From Parus major (taxonomy: Eukaryota > Chordata > Aves > Passeriformes > Paridae), in assembly GCF_001522545.3 (NCBI RefSeq), contig NC_031772.1, positions 2,736,603-2,800,602 on the forward strand: a stretch of DNA of 64,000 nt, read 5' to 3'. Of this stretch, positions 12,841 through 26,300 are shown piece by piece. The translations under genes were made by a program, and so were the position numbers. Each line of letters starts with the position of its first letter. The first letter of the stretch is position 1. The notes beneath the pieces were generated by a model. The model did not search any database. It was not told where the DNA came from and saw only the letters and a program-made list of their open reading frames with translations.

Positions 12841-15800
12841 TTTCCCATTATTCTCCAACACATGTAATTTCTAATTGAATATAACAAAACTAAGAATAAT
12901 GTCATATTTTAACAGCGTGAATGGCACATGTGGTAGAACTGTTGCAAGAGCTGTTTCCTCCTAATTCATTTGTGTCAGTATTTTAGAATCCAATTCAGTG
13001 TCTTTTAAGATTGTTGGCTAAGTTTCTATAAGCATCAAGAGATATAGTGCCTATTAAGCTTTCTGTTTCATCTTGGCGATATACTGCTCCTCTCTATACT
13101 GGAATGAAAATTCAATAATCTCAAGGAGCAGGCAATAGTCCCTCAAAGTAAAAAAGACTGCTTCTTTCTTTACTCAAAACTTAAATTACCCTCAGTGCTT
13201 TCCTCAGAATGGCAAGATTTTAAGCCCATGGAAAGGCTGTGTTCAAAGGTATCAGAAGATACTGGAAATATTTTCTTATTTCAGTTCTACAGACTAATTT
13301 ACAAATATCCTCATTTGCCACATGCCCATGAAAGTAAGTCGGATCACAAATAGTTTATTCAGAATCAGTGGCTTGGTCCCCCTGAAATTCAGTAGAATTT
13401 GGGCTCCCCCAGCACTGAGAAATGTGCATCCAGTGCTGCATATCTCATCCCATGCTTTGAAAGCCAAAGTTAAATATTTTTTTCAAAAACCTATTTACTC
13501 TGGAAAGCATAATACTCTGAATCTCCTGGTTCAATTTATAAACTTATTTAGGATTTATGTGTCTACAGATATGTGTGTATACATGCAGTGCTTATATGGA
13601 AAGGGAATAACGAAAAGCATTCGGTGGAATAAACTTCTTTTGAGCATTAAAGCAAAATTTAATAGAACATGCCCACTATTTACAAAACTGCTCAAGGTAA
13701 TAGAGATTTTCTTTCCCCAAGATACTGAACTCTGTAGGCCACTGTGACCACAAAACTGCCCAAAACTCTCCAACAGCATTTACATTGCACTGCACTTCCT
13801 CCTGCTGAGATTTACTTTGATGGGCATTTATATTTACAAAACAAACACCCAAAAAAAAACCTCCAGGCCAAGGTGTTGCATCTGCCTAGAACAGGAATTA
13901 AATGCTGAACGTGTTTCAAAGAAAATAATCTTCTCCTCTGTGATAAATTAATGCTCCCACATGCCAAATTTCAATTCTAATATGTAGATTCTCAACAATA
14001 AAATTCCACTGTCGCATTTTGTGAGCTTTTTTGGAGTTTCACCAGGAAAAGGTCTTATCCTTTCTAAAATTACACTTTTATTACCCATCTCTTGATATCT
14101 ACTAGTCAGGTATTAGAAGGACAAAGGACACCAATCCACACCCCTTTGATAACTTCTTTTGTGATCTGAAAGGCATCACACCTCCTCAGATATTAAAAAC
14201 AGGATAAAAAAACCAAACCAAAACAAGTTGAGCAAATATTTAATCCCTGCCCCAAAGAATCTGGTGACTGTGTGAACCAGGAAAGGCTGGGATAATTTAA
14301 AAGAGAGTACATGAACAAGATTGTGACATGACTGGGAATCTCTTCCATGGTGGATTTTTAGTAGGATGGATATGAACATTACATATGAAATCAGTATTTA
14401 TCTTATGAATCCAATCCAATCCCAACATGCTGGAGCAAGAGAGCATTCCCACTACAGCCATGGGCTAAATTGGTCTCTCATGGGGACATCACAATATAAG
14501 GATTAATTTTCAGGTTTGTTGGAGCTGCTGAAGCAGACAGAATTTTCCCTTTTCCCAGTCTTGAGGAATCAATTATGTAGGAGGATGCAAGAAGTGGAAA
14601 TGCCGCCTGGAAGAACGGCTGCACCACCACCAATGCTGCTTGTCCTTTCCTGCCTAGCAGTTTTCCTTCTCTCAGAGTGACAACTGTAAATGAACTTAAT
14701 CTAAGTACATGTTAGAGGACCTGTGCCTGGTTGTTGTCATCAGTGTGTAACATCCCCTGGGTGACAGGTTCTCTCACTCTGCTGAGTGCTCATGCATATT
14801 GACAAGGACGCTGCCTGCCAAAAATGACAATACAGAGCAGTGTTTCTTTAGCTGTATCTCGCCTTCTAGGCTGCTGCACACTGCCACAGGACAGCCTGCT
14901 CACCCAGACTCTTCTGTGGTTCCTACACCAGCTGCATTCTTCCACATCCTTAAGATTCAGGATCTTCCCTGGAAAACTAATTTTTTTCCCCCAACGCAAC
15001 TGAAAGGATTTAAAGGGAGAGAAATCGTGCATAACGAGGCATGTCCTATTACCAGACTAATCTATAAGGCTCTGCCTTTATTCTCTCTATCCTCAGCATA
15101 AGTCCAGAGTAGAAATAGAAACAAAAGGGTTTGGTTTCCTCCTGGACTCTGGGTAAGCTGGTGGAGACAATGGAATTGGCTGCTGGAATTCCACCACTGG
15201 CATCTGCTCCGAGCTGAGCAGCACAGGGTATGACAGAGTATCTGTGGATCCCATCGAGTCCTGCAGCAAAACTGCCATTATTTGCCAAGTGTTTAATCAT
15301 TTATAATTCTTCTATTTGAGGAAATGGCCAATAGTATTAGCCATGCAAGCCTCTGTGGGCTAATGTAATTAGTCTTACGCATTTTAAGACCAGATAGAAT
15401 GGTATTAGAAAGAATGGAGGACTATTTTAATTGGATGATGGCAAAATCCCTCTAAGCACTATGGCTGTCTCCTGTGCTCAAATCCTCTAAAAAGTTCATA
15501 GATTCCAATTGTTTTCTGCAGCAACAGTATTTCTATCTAAATTATATTAAATGTGTCAGCTCATTTCCAGAGCAAAAATGATAAAAGCACATTCAACTTC
15601 AGCAAAGCTGATCACTTTAAAGAAAAATATAAGATAATTAAAAGCTGTTACAACTGACAATACAACACTGCAGCTTCAAAATTCTTCCCTAATTACAGCT
15701 GCTAACTTTTAATAGCAACTGTAACAGTGAGTCAGATTTGACATTACAATAGCATCCCAACCTCTTATTTGGGAGAAAGGCTCTTGAGGAAAATACAATT

Positions 15801-18800
15801 ACAAGGTGAGCACAGCCAGCCAAGACCATTGCAAGTTTTGAAAAGCCAGTGATTGCTTTCATTTTTAGTCTTGTTGAGAAACCTGGATTAGCTCCCCTTT
15901 GTTTGAATGCAGTCCTTTCAAAAGGTCGAATGTAACCAAGTGGAGCTGGTTCCCAAAAAAACATTCAGGAGCCTTAAAGGGAATGGGCCCTGCTCCTTGA
16001 AAAGCCCTTCTTCTATAGGTAATTTCTGAGCCAAGAAAGGGCTCACATAAATAGCTTTATACCATTCTTGTAAAGTATTTGTATGACAGGATAAAAAGGG
16101 CGTTCTGGAGCACACTGTACTTCTGGGTTCTGTATTAATTAACCTTTTCTTAGTTTGATATTAATGTGTTAGAAAGGCAGAGAAATTCTGAAACTGATAC
16201 AGCTGAAAGACAGTGGATGTTTTTGTCCTCCAAGAACATATCCTCTTCATTGTCTTTAAGAGGGATTAAAAGAGGGATGAAAATTAGAGCCAGTTAGGCT
16301 TTTCCTGAGCTGTACAACAGGAGCTCCTGGTCTCCCAGTCAGCCTCAGTATGAGTCACCTTTAAACTTGTACAACTGGCATTTCTTTCTACAAAAGGAGG
16401 ATACAAAAGCAGAAAGGGCTGAATTCCTTATCAGCACAGACTGAGAAAATTCTCATAATGGACATTTTATCCAGAACCTGGGAAGTCTTTATAGTTTCTG
16501 CGCTTTATAATTTACCCAAAGGTTTAAAATCTTAGGCTACACATCTCTATCCTGGTATATATAGAGGGATATGAGCTGTACTTAATCCTCAGTGCCTTTT
16601 GAAACCAAATGAGGTTGAGTGATTTTTACCCTCCACTGAGAATTTGCTTATATGAAGAAGCAGTTCCCTCAGCTTGTATTGGTGTAGCAATGCACAGAAA
16701 TTGCCAAATACCTCATGGAAAGGAAAACAAAATTTTATCAGTGGCCAACTGCCCTGAAAAGAATGACAAGAACATTCTAAGATCAATACAGTATTAGAAT
16801 AAAAACTGAATCAAATTCTTCTCCCAGATAGTCAGTGGTTTAGGTTTGTCAAATTAATGGGCAATTCTTTGTAGACTTCATGGCTTATCCTGTCAGTTCC
16901 TCACATTAAGCAAAATTACTCTTAAATAATTCTTTCTGTGCAAATCTTCTGGCTTAAAGCTAATGCCAACATTCAGGTATGGAAGATTAATTTCTGTAGA
17001 GTTTGACCTGTGAAACCTCCAAGCAGAAGGGCAGAGGAACATAATGCTGGGGTTTTCAATCTCCAGAGCATCTCCTGCTGTGTGGTACTGCATAATTCCC
17101 TCAAGAGTGCTTCACTGCTATTTTGAGAAAGTGTTTTTTTTTTCAGGCCTCACCTGGTTTTAAAAGTAATTGAAGAGGAACAATTCATCCCATTTAAAGT
17201 ATCCCAAGAGTAGAAGTTAGTGGAAAAGAACTTCTAAGAGCAAACGAGGAAGGATCTAAAAGAAAAATACCCGAGGGATCGTATCTCAAACACAACTTTT
17301 TTTTTTTTACTTTTTTTTTTTTTTAAATTACAGGTGCTCATAATTACTTGTAAGGGAGAAAACTAATTATGGCAGTCTTCAGGGAGCTCAGACATGGTAA
17401 ATACTGAGAGAAAGCAGCCTGGGCTTTTGAAAGTTATTTGTGTACGTTGCTTACACTTCCAGTCCTTGGTGGCACACAAGCATCCCTTTTTCTTTTTCCC
17501 TTTATATTTTGTTGTTACAGAGAAGTATTTTTATTTATATTAAATAATGAGAAATAAACCAAAGTTCTTTCTGAATTTTCTGCTTTTAAAGTTTTAAAAG
17601 GTTTCCTTTTTATACTCAGAGAATATTCCCGTGTTCACTAACTGAACACATGGAATCTCGTGTATATCAACAATATATTTAAGCCATGGTGAAAAAATGT
17701 AATTAATTTTTCTTTTCATATGAGCAAATGTGCTCTTGTACTGAGACAAAGAACAAACACTTAAATATTTTATATGTTATTATGCAAAATTGCTGCTGTG
17801 CCACCACACACTCTATAATAACAGATATAAACATGGCTTATAAAATCAAATTAAAATATTTAGAACCACTCAAAGGCTTTTGCATATGCCCTAGCTATTG
17901 GTATCTTCTATATAATGTGTATTTAGTCATTCTTCAGACTCCAATTACAACCCCAGGGCAAATGTCTACAAGCACCAAGTGATGTGTCCCTCTCTACATC
18001 ACTTATGTTGGCAAAATAAGGAGCAGAGAAGAAAAAAATCTGGTTTTCTGTGTATTACTTAGCTGATTATTACATCATACGTGGATTACTCAGTAAGTTC
18101 GAGAATTAAACACAATAAATTAGAATGAATTATTCATTTTACACAATAAACTATGGCTGCTTAACACTGTGGTTTGTCATATATGGTCTTCAGTTACATG
18201 TCAGACAGGATTCCATGAGCTTTAAAAATCTCCTGTTCCACTGACTTTAGTAAAACAGAAAGGATGCAAAAAGTGAGTGAAAGAAAAGAAACTTTTTTTC
18301 CATGTAACCTCTATTCTGCCAATCATCTTCCTGTTTTAAATACAAAAATAGTCTAAACTCAAAAAAACATTTTAAATACCACAATATTTCAAACCAAGCT
18401 AAATTCTAGCACAGTACAATCCCAACAAAGCAAATAGAAAAGAGATATAATTGATATGAAAGACCCCATGTATTTATATCATTTTGATCTGTACTCACCT
18501 CCCATTGACTTGGACAAGACTGACTTTGCCCCAGTTTGATTGGAGCCAGTGTTAATTCTGACATTGTGAAAGTTTTCAAGGCTTGTATCAGTCACAAACA
18601 TTTGCACAGCAAAACATCTGTTGTTTAAAAGGCATAAATTGCCTCTCATATTGTGGCACTACAAATTTTGCCCCCTAAGTGCTTTATTTGATGGCAGTAA
18701 ACAAGAATTCTTGCTTCAGTCACTAGTCATGGACAGCAGGTGTGTTATTCACCTTAAAGCACAGCACCTTGGAAGTGAAATTCCGTGTGTGAACTGATAA

Positions 18801-19213
18801 AGGCCTTTTTCTTTATCATCATTTTACCTGGTACAGCCAATGAAGTGATCAGTTAGGTGTAATTCTAGTACTCTTTTTTGCATATTTCCTATCCAGATTC
18901 ATTTGGCTTTGTAACAAGCAGTCTCATTACCCATTCCTTCCAAATACCAGTGACAAACTCTTAAATGATCACTCAGTAATTAATTAACAAAAAGTACCTC
19001 CACCTCTCTGAATTTGGCAAAAAGTCTCTAGTTATAAGAGTATGCTAATTAAGAGATTCCCATATATTATTTGTTGAGTTATAGCACTCCAGAAGTCTAG
19101 GTTAAAAGCATAATGATAAATGTGATTATTCAGCTATTAAAAACACTCTCAGCATACTTATTTTTATTGTGATATCCTCGGTTTCTTTGAAAAAAAATTG
19201 TCTCAGCAAGTAG
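12841..19213. other. AT-rich non-coding stretch, no gene recognised
   Basis: No convincing exon was found. A 26-codon ATG frame at 14600-14680 has a signal-peptide-like hydrophobic end but no splice donor at its close. The stretch 15280-15440 is rich in TAATTA/TTAATTG-type motifs and might be a conserved non-coding element, which only a genome comparison could show. Paired T runs occur at 17297-17324. Otherwise nothing stands out. Confidence 0.55.
17297..17324. repeat. Paired poly(T) runs
   Basis: Two T runs separated by AC, together about 28 bp. This is simple sequence. Confidence 0.85.
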
Positions 19214-19820
19214 CAAAGCACAGACCTGGAATTTCTGAGGACAGACTTCAGTTTAGGAAGGGATTTTTTCCAGTGGGTGAGATCCTGTGTGAGGAACTGT
19301 GAAAAGAAAAGGATCTCAGAGAGCTGGAAGCCCTGCTAGGGCAATCTTCTGCAAGCACAACAGCCCAGGAAGAGCAGCAGAAATGCCAGGAGGCCTTGGT
19401 TCCACAGGGAGCTCATCCACACACAGGACATAAAAGTGCAGAAAGACAGGAGAAACTAAACTTTGCCTCAGTCTTTTAGAGAAAGGTCTTTGAGTCTAAA
19501 GGTTCAGGGAGGGAAGGAGCTACCAGCTCCCCCCTGGAACTTCCCCAGGAGGCAAAAGCTGTGCCTTTTACTGAGGTGAACAGTGAGAGAACAAGGGGCA
19601 GGCTGGAAAACTGAAATGAGGAAGGTTCTGACTGCACATTCCGGCCAAAACCCATCTGTTGGGATAATTAAGCCTTGGAGCAGGTGGTGTACAGACCTAA
19701 CTGGACAAAGCCTAAAGCAATCAGATCTGAATTCACCCCAACATTACACTGAGCACACAGAGATCTGGAGTAGAAACTCCCAAGGTTCCTTCCTATGTGA
19801 ATTATTCTGTGATTCCATAA
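19214..19820 (+). mobile_element. Degenerate CR1-like retroelement fragment, plus orientation
   Basis: The last 40 bases (about 19780-19820) match a CR1 3' end: AAGGTTCCTTCC followed by ATTATTCTGTGATTCCAT. Upstream, 19214-19740 is less AT-rich than its surroundings. It has a purine-rich style with phrases such as GGAGCTCATCCAC and GGCAGGCTGGAAAACTG that I associate with the CR1 reverse-transcriptase reading frame and the region before it. Reading frames are broken, so no protein is predicted. The 3' end is fairly secure; the left boundary and the identity of the first 500 bp are inferred and could belong to another avian repeat. Confidence 0.5.
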
Positions 19821-21579
19821 AAATTTAATCACAAGGATAAGATACAGGTATAAGTATGAGCTTGATTTGTGGAATGCAGTAGTTGCATTTCTTTAATCTT
19901 GTGCCAGGGCAAAGGCAGGAGAAAACCTTCACAGCAATTACATTTGTGTCAGGTCAAAAAGTCTGTGTCAGTTTTTTAGTACGAGACAAAGATTACCAAA
20001 GACAAAAAAACTTGATGAGCATTTGCATAATTGAAAAGGCAAAAATTGTTCCTCAGAACTTCTTTCAGTAATTCTTTTGCAGTACCAGGCTTATTGGGCA
20101 TGTTTTTTCCTTCCTACTAATGAAAATTACTTGAACCATGAAAAGAGGTTCACCTTTAATCCCAAATACTGTTTCAATGGAAGAAAAAAAATAATAAAGA
20201 AACTATTTTGCATGCATTATAGATTCATTAAACTAGTCAGCATCCTTTGAAAACTGGAAAAATTCCTAGAAAATTGGGGAGGGCAAAATTTCTCACATGA
20301 TGTAAGCACCACTTAATTCCATACTTATTTTATGGCTCTCTTTAATTTGACAAAATTTTTGTACAAAGCAATTGTAATAAAATGGAATAAAGATCTTGCC
20401 TTTAAAGACGGAATTGAGCATGGATCAGATACAAGTATGGTTTTCAAAACAGGCTCCCAAATCTTGAGCAATGTTCTAAGCAGATGTAAATTCAGATTTA
20501 TTTTTAAAGTTGTACTTGTGTACCATCATGAATGGTTTATAAAGTTTCCCTTGATAAATGTATTAGCACCCCTCAATTTCTCAGAAATGTGTGCTGATTT
20601 AGTTTGTTAATAGAATAAATGCCATAAGTAACAAAAATGGGTTTACATTTTTAAATCTAAATATAATTCCAAAGAAACAAAAAAAAATCCCATATTTCAA
20701 CTTTATAGCTGCAAAATTTTAAATGGATGGAATATATAAAGGATGCCTTAGCTCTAGTCAGAAGCACCTCAGAAAATTCCTAATGCTACAGAATGTAAAA
20801 AGGAGACTGAAAATACATTTTCCCCCCAAACTTTTCAGAAATTATAGCCAGTGGGCGGCCGTGCTTAAACTTTAAAAAAACATGCCCAAACTTTATGACT
20901 TTCTGCCTTTACCTTCCAGCAAGGTTTATTTTTGGTTCCTTTCCAACAGAAAAATGGACTCTGAGATTCTCTTCAGGTTTAAAATAATTAGTAAACCCTT
21001 AGAATACTCATTATAAATAGATCAAAGCTTCAAGCCAACTTCAACACAAAGGCAAGGCTTTTAGATCAAACTTGAACTACCACCCATCCCACACACGTCC
21101 TGCTGATATCTTACTTCGGGTTCTGTTAAATTATTAACACCAAAACACTGAATAATTCACTATTTAAAGAAAAAATAATAAGAAACTTCATTTAAAAAAC
21201 TTTTATAGCAATTACATTTTCTCTTTTCTTCTTTCCTTTTTAATCTGCGCTGCTTTTTTTCTTGCTGTAAATTTCATGGCTTAATCCCTCCTTTATAGGT
21301 TAAAAAAACAAAACAAACAACCTAAAAGTAATTAGGAAGTCAAGAAAATGCAAGCAGGAGGCATTAGGCATTAAATAAAAAGGTAAAAATAAAGATGTTT
21401 GGCATGATGAAATTCTCCAGCTCTGCTAATAATTCTGGAATTCTTGATGGTACTCTTAGGTTTCCAAATGCCAGGGCAAATCAGAATTATGGAAATCAGG
21501 AATATGAAGTAGTAGTAACAGACAAGAGAATCCCTGGGTGTTATTGCCATCCACAATACCCACTTGGAACTGAACAATA

Positions 21580-21585
<6 letters not shown>

Positions 21586-21629
<44 letters not shown>

Positions 21630-21645
21630 CGTGTGTGTGTGCATA

Positions 21646-21681
<36 letters not shown>

Positions 21682-21688
21682 TATATAA
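21586..21688. repeat. Compound microsatellite (TA)n-(TG)n-(TA)n-(TATG)n
   Basis: A run of TA dinucleotides passes into TG dinucleotides with one GC interruption, then a short TA run, then about seven TATG/GTAT tetranucleotides. Total length is about 100 bp. It is likely to vary in length between individuals. Confidence 0.95.
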
Positions 21689-24600
21689 AAGAAGCTACTC
21701 TGGAAATGTGAATTCTGCAAAGAACTACACAGATTTTTTTCCTAAATCAGAAAACTCTCTTCCATGCAGAGCCTGTAGTTAGAATGGAAAACAGTCAATA
21801 ACTGCTGTGTGTAAAATACTTGGCCAAACCATTTCCAACACACATCAATGCTGAATTCAGCACAAAGAATGCAAAATTTGAATCTCTGTGCCCATAAAAT
21901 TTAAGAAAAATAAATTATGGCAGAATCATGGTGCAGTTTATAAAAACAATAGGGAAAAGGGAGTTTATAAATCAGCTGGCAACTGAAATTGCTGGCACAT
22001 TCCTCCATGATCTCCACCCCAAACTCTCCAGCCTTCACACAGGTACTGTCTGTGCCTCGTGCTTGGCTTGTGCCCAGCACTGACAAATCAGAGCAAATCC
22101 TTCAAGAGCAAAGCTGCACAAGCTCATAAAGAAAATGCCCTTTCACCAGGCACTCGTGTGTGTCAGAAAAAAGGATCATTCTGCATAAAAAATGAACACA
22201 CTGCAATGCCTCATCCCTTATCAATAAAAGTGCTATGCTGGAACACCGGTGCTACCTGAATTCACACATTTTATATCAATTTCTGGGATTTATTGGATGG
22301 ATTCCAGGCAATTTATGACTTTTGTGTTGCCAGTGTGAAAGTAACCAATAAAATCAAACCCTTGTTTTGCCAATGTTTTCCTTGGACTTGGAGATACCTA
22401 TCAGTAGTAAGGCCAGATTTTGCCTTAAAATGCAATATAATCTTTAGATATTTTATTCCCCACTTACTTAGAACTAATACAAAGAGAAGACCATGCAGAA
22501 CAATGGAGATTCTTCTAATTCTCCCAGATAAAATAAAATGCAGCCATTCATGCTCCAGCACTGCAATCCTGATACTATTTCTCAGAGCTTTTCCAGTTTT
22601 ATTCCTTCTGCACTTGCTTGAATTCACCATACAGATTTAAACAGCTGCAGAGTGTATAGTGCACAGTATATCACTGTGTAACAGCTCAAACGAAATCAGC
22701 ACATCTTTCTTGGGGCTTTTCATCACTACCAGACGAAGATGCCTCTATTAATTCAAGTTTTCTGGTATAATATGTCTGGCAAAATGATGTACCAAATGTT
22801 TCCCACAAGTTGGAGAGCAGCATTGAAACTTGGAATAATTTATTCTGTGCTGCTTCCCTAGAAACAGAAAATGAAGCGAGGTTCTGGGACATTTTGCAGT
22901 TGGATGGGTTGAAGTTGAAATGTATTTTAATTTAAATAGGAATGGGAATTTTTGCTACATCACACGCAACAGGCCACTGAAAATCAGAAAAACTGATCTG
23001 TTTTAACAGACCAGAAAATCCTTAAAATTGAAAAGTAGCCTTAAAAACAAAGGCTTGCTATCTAAATTGTTACAATTTATTTGGGAAACACGATGCTAAT
23101 TTTAGCTGATACTCATGCAATAATCTATTTTACACACACTTACATATATTTACATTATTATTAAAGATGTTTTTCCTGCAGAAAAACAAAATATAAAAAA
23201 TTATTCAACAGCTGAAGCAAAAGGCAACCCAAAAAGTATCTCCTCTGAGACATGAATAACTCATGGATTCTTATCCAACTCTGCCTTTCAAACCAGCTTC
23301 ACACAAAGCTTTGGGTCAATTTAAACATACAAGAGTGTAGTTGCTCATCCCCTCATTAGCATTAACTGACAACTGAAAAGCAAGATACATTATTTCTCAT
23401 AAAACTTTGGGAATTTAATCATTCTTCCAGAATGGAAGATTTGTAGGTAAATCTTGCTAGTAATCTTAATGGGAATTCCATGCATAAAAATGTGCATGAA
23501 TATCAAATTCTAAGAATACAGATTTTTGGTTTAAAACTTTCTCATTTCCTTTTCTACGTGCATGCAAATCAGCCTGGTTAAGCACAAATTGAAAAGGAAT
23601 TTAGGGAGATTACTTGGGTAAGGCACATAAAAGGATATCCAGGTGATAACACAGAATCAGGCCACCCTGTGGAAGGAAGAGCTTTCTAAGGTCTGTTCAC
23701 GTAACAAATGTGATTTTTCTTCCCTCTGGTTTGCTTTGTAAGGAATGCAAGATCACAACTCAGCTTTGGCTTTCCTGCTCACTGGAAACTGCTCACTGGG
23801 ACCAGTCCCACTGCCTGGAAATGGACTCTGGACTCCCCTTGTGGCATCTCCAGCCTCAGCATCCCGTGGTTTTCCTCCCACAATTTCCACAACCAAGAGT
23901 TAGCAATTCATGGCAGTCACAGGTTCAGAGAACAGCTCCTTCTGAATTCAGGTAATGGCCTTCTGGAAGTTAATGTTACACAAAGTAACACTAAAGACAG
24001 TTTTCATTTAAGTCACTGTAAGTGCACTGGAGGAAAAAGAGCATAAATGAAAGAATTTATCAAACTTTGAGCACCAAAACATACATTAAATGATGATACT
24101 TCTCCAGGAAAGCTCTCTTTGGGGTGCCAGGCAAGCAAATACACAAATATTTTTATGAACCTTGATTTTTTTATATGCTGTGCTCTGTTTGGTATCATCA
24201 TTGCCATGTTCTTGTTGATTTTAGGCCAGGTTTGGGAGTCAGTTACTGGCTGGCATATTTCTTCTAGGCAGCAGCAAAAGCAGCACTTTATACAAGCCCT
24301 TGTAGACAATTTTAGATAATTTCCTTCCTCTATGCTATTTTGGGAAATATATTTAGGTGGCAGGAACAAACACTGAAAAAAATAATAAACAGCAAATGAA
24401 TGTTTGTTATGCAAAAAGAATCTATACCATTGTATCCATCAACTGCAAGTCATAACAGCAATGAGGATTCCATTGCAGGTATTCCTGGCAATTAATAGCC
24501 AGATGAGTTCTGTTCATTACTGCAAGCAGCAGTTCCTTTCAGTCTGTCAATAATCCCTGAAATACTTTATGCTCAATCACTGCTGCTGTAACAATATTAA

Positions 24601-24808
24601 TTTTGATTGAATGCTGTGTTGTGCCACCCTCTTGAAGGCCCACAGGTACTGGTGTATGACTTGAGATTCAGCCCTTTCCTTATCTGCCATTGAATTTTAT
24701 CAACTGCTGGCTTTTTATGTGAAAATATGTATCTATAGATCAGAAAAAGCAATGGGAACCCTGAGTACAGATTTAAATGTACTCAGATTTAAAAGTGACA
24801 ACAACACT

Positions 24809-24892
24809 ATACACAGGTATTAAAAGGTTTTAATACACAGGTATTAAAAAGTACATTTAATACACAGGTTTTAATACACAGGTATTAAAAAG
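24809..24892. repeat. Imperfect tandem repeat, TAATACACAGGTATTAAAA type
   Basis: Four copies of a segment centred on ACACAGGTATTAAAA or ACACAGGTTTTAA occur within about 84 bp, with short variable joins such as GTACATT. Spacing between copies is uneven (about 16-30 bp), which suggests repeated local duplication and decay. Confidence 0.8.
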
Positions 24893-26045
24893 AGTGAAGC
24901 TAATGGGGGGTGCACTGACATGGAGCATCACAGACAATGGCAAGTCTCTGTGAATAATTCACATTCTTATTGTCTGTGAGAATCACTCAACAAGAAATGC
25001 ATGGTACAGCTGTCCTCAAATACATCAGTGCTAAAAACTTGCATCCAGGATTTTAACACCATCAGAACAAAGCAACACATCATTATGGGAATCAGCTGGA
25101 ATTCTGAAGTCTTCAGTAGTTTATCAGTTCTTTGCTGGCAGGAGAAATTTTTACATTTATCTACTTGGGAAGGGAAAAATAAAGAATGGAAGTTCTGAGG
25201 TGTGTGAGAAAATTATTTTTTGCAATAAAATCTTATCCCTTTTCCACACTCTATATGATTAAATGGTCTGCATTTATGAAAAGGACGATATAGCAGGGTG
25301 ACCTACAAATTCTCTTCCAGTCTCCACATACTCATTTCAGGAGTCAGACCAGATGTGATAATCCCATCAGTGAGAACTTTACCAGTGTAAGAATTTCACC
25401 AGCCAGGTTCAGTGTACACCTAACTTAGTGGCCATCCTGGTTTATGCAGAGTCACGGCCAGGCAGGGAAGAGAATTCTCTGAAACTCATCAGGTGCATTT
25501 CAGCAAGGTGGCTGCATGTTCCCTTTTGCACACTGTGCATTTATTGTTGGCACTACATGATGTTAAACACACTGCTCTTCCCAAAATACAGATATTTATG
25601 GGACATAGATAAGAGTCATGGCTCTAGGAGTTAAGAGTCTTGGATATATTTTAACTTTGGTGGCAAATTCTTGATTAAGGTTCTCCAGGCTTTAATAATC
25701 AGATAATGAGGATGATTTAGATGTGGATGCAAGATAAGCAACAAACAGTTATTTATATTTAACAGCATCCTGCTAATTAATAAGTGTTGGATCCTGTGGT
25801 ACCTACAGTTCAGCACTGCCCATCAAAGAAGCTAATTATCCCAAGGGGAAAGCTGAAACTCAGGTGTCAGTCATGGAAAACCCCAAAGCACTGCAGCAGT
25901 GTGAGGAGAACACCAAGGATCAGGACACACCATGGTAGAATGATGGAGTATTCCACAGCTTGCTTCCTCTGGATGTGTTTCCTTTTTCATCAGGGTCCAA
26001 CACTGTGTGCTACAATCAAACTGTGTTTAACAGCCTTGGAAACAC

Positions 26046-26073
26046 AACAGATAACTAATAACAGATAACTAAT
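26046..26073. repeat. 14-bp exact tandem duplication
   Basis: AACAGATAACTAAT occurs twice head to tail (26046-26059, 26060-26073), followed by the start of a third copy (AACA). Confidence 0.85.
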
Positions 26074-26129
26074 AACACACTGCTTAGCCCCACACTGTGC
26101 CTTCCGAGGAAGTCAGTGAATCCTTCCCG

Positions 26130-26300
26130 TTGGAACGGCCCTCGGAAGGGCCACAGTCCAACCTCCTGCACAGAGATGTGTCAGGACCCAATTCACAGCA
26201 GATTGCTTCAGGTTCTGGCCAGTTGGACCTTGCAGACCTCTGGGGACAGAGATTACACAGTTTCTGGGCAGCTTGTCTCGCTGTCTTTATGGTGACAGTG
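26130..26300 (-). mobile_element. CR1 LINE remnant, minus orientation
   Basis: Read on the plus strand, the segment shows in order the landmarks of a reversed CR1 3' part: TTGGAACGGCCCTCGGAAGG, then CAGTCCAACCTCCTGC, then a part like 'ggttctggccagttggacctt', then 'ctctggggacagagatt' and TTTCTGGGCAGC. The copy is strongly diverged and lacks both a coding frame and the terminal octamer repeats, so it is an old fragment. Boundaries are approximate. Confidence 0.75.

Larger units (their letters stand above)
19821..26129. other. AT-rich non-coding stretch, no gene recognised
   Basis: No recognisable exon or RNA gene. It contains a compound TA/TG/TATG microsatellite near 21.6 kb, a TACACAGGTATTAAAA-type tandem repeat near 24.85 kb and a 14-bp duplication near 26.06 kb. 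Open frames are all below about 135 codons and show no familiar domains. Confidence 0.55.
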
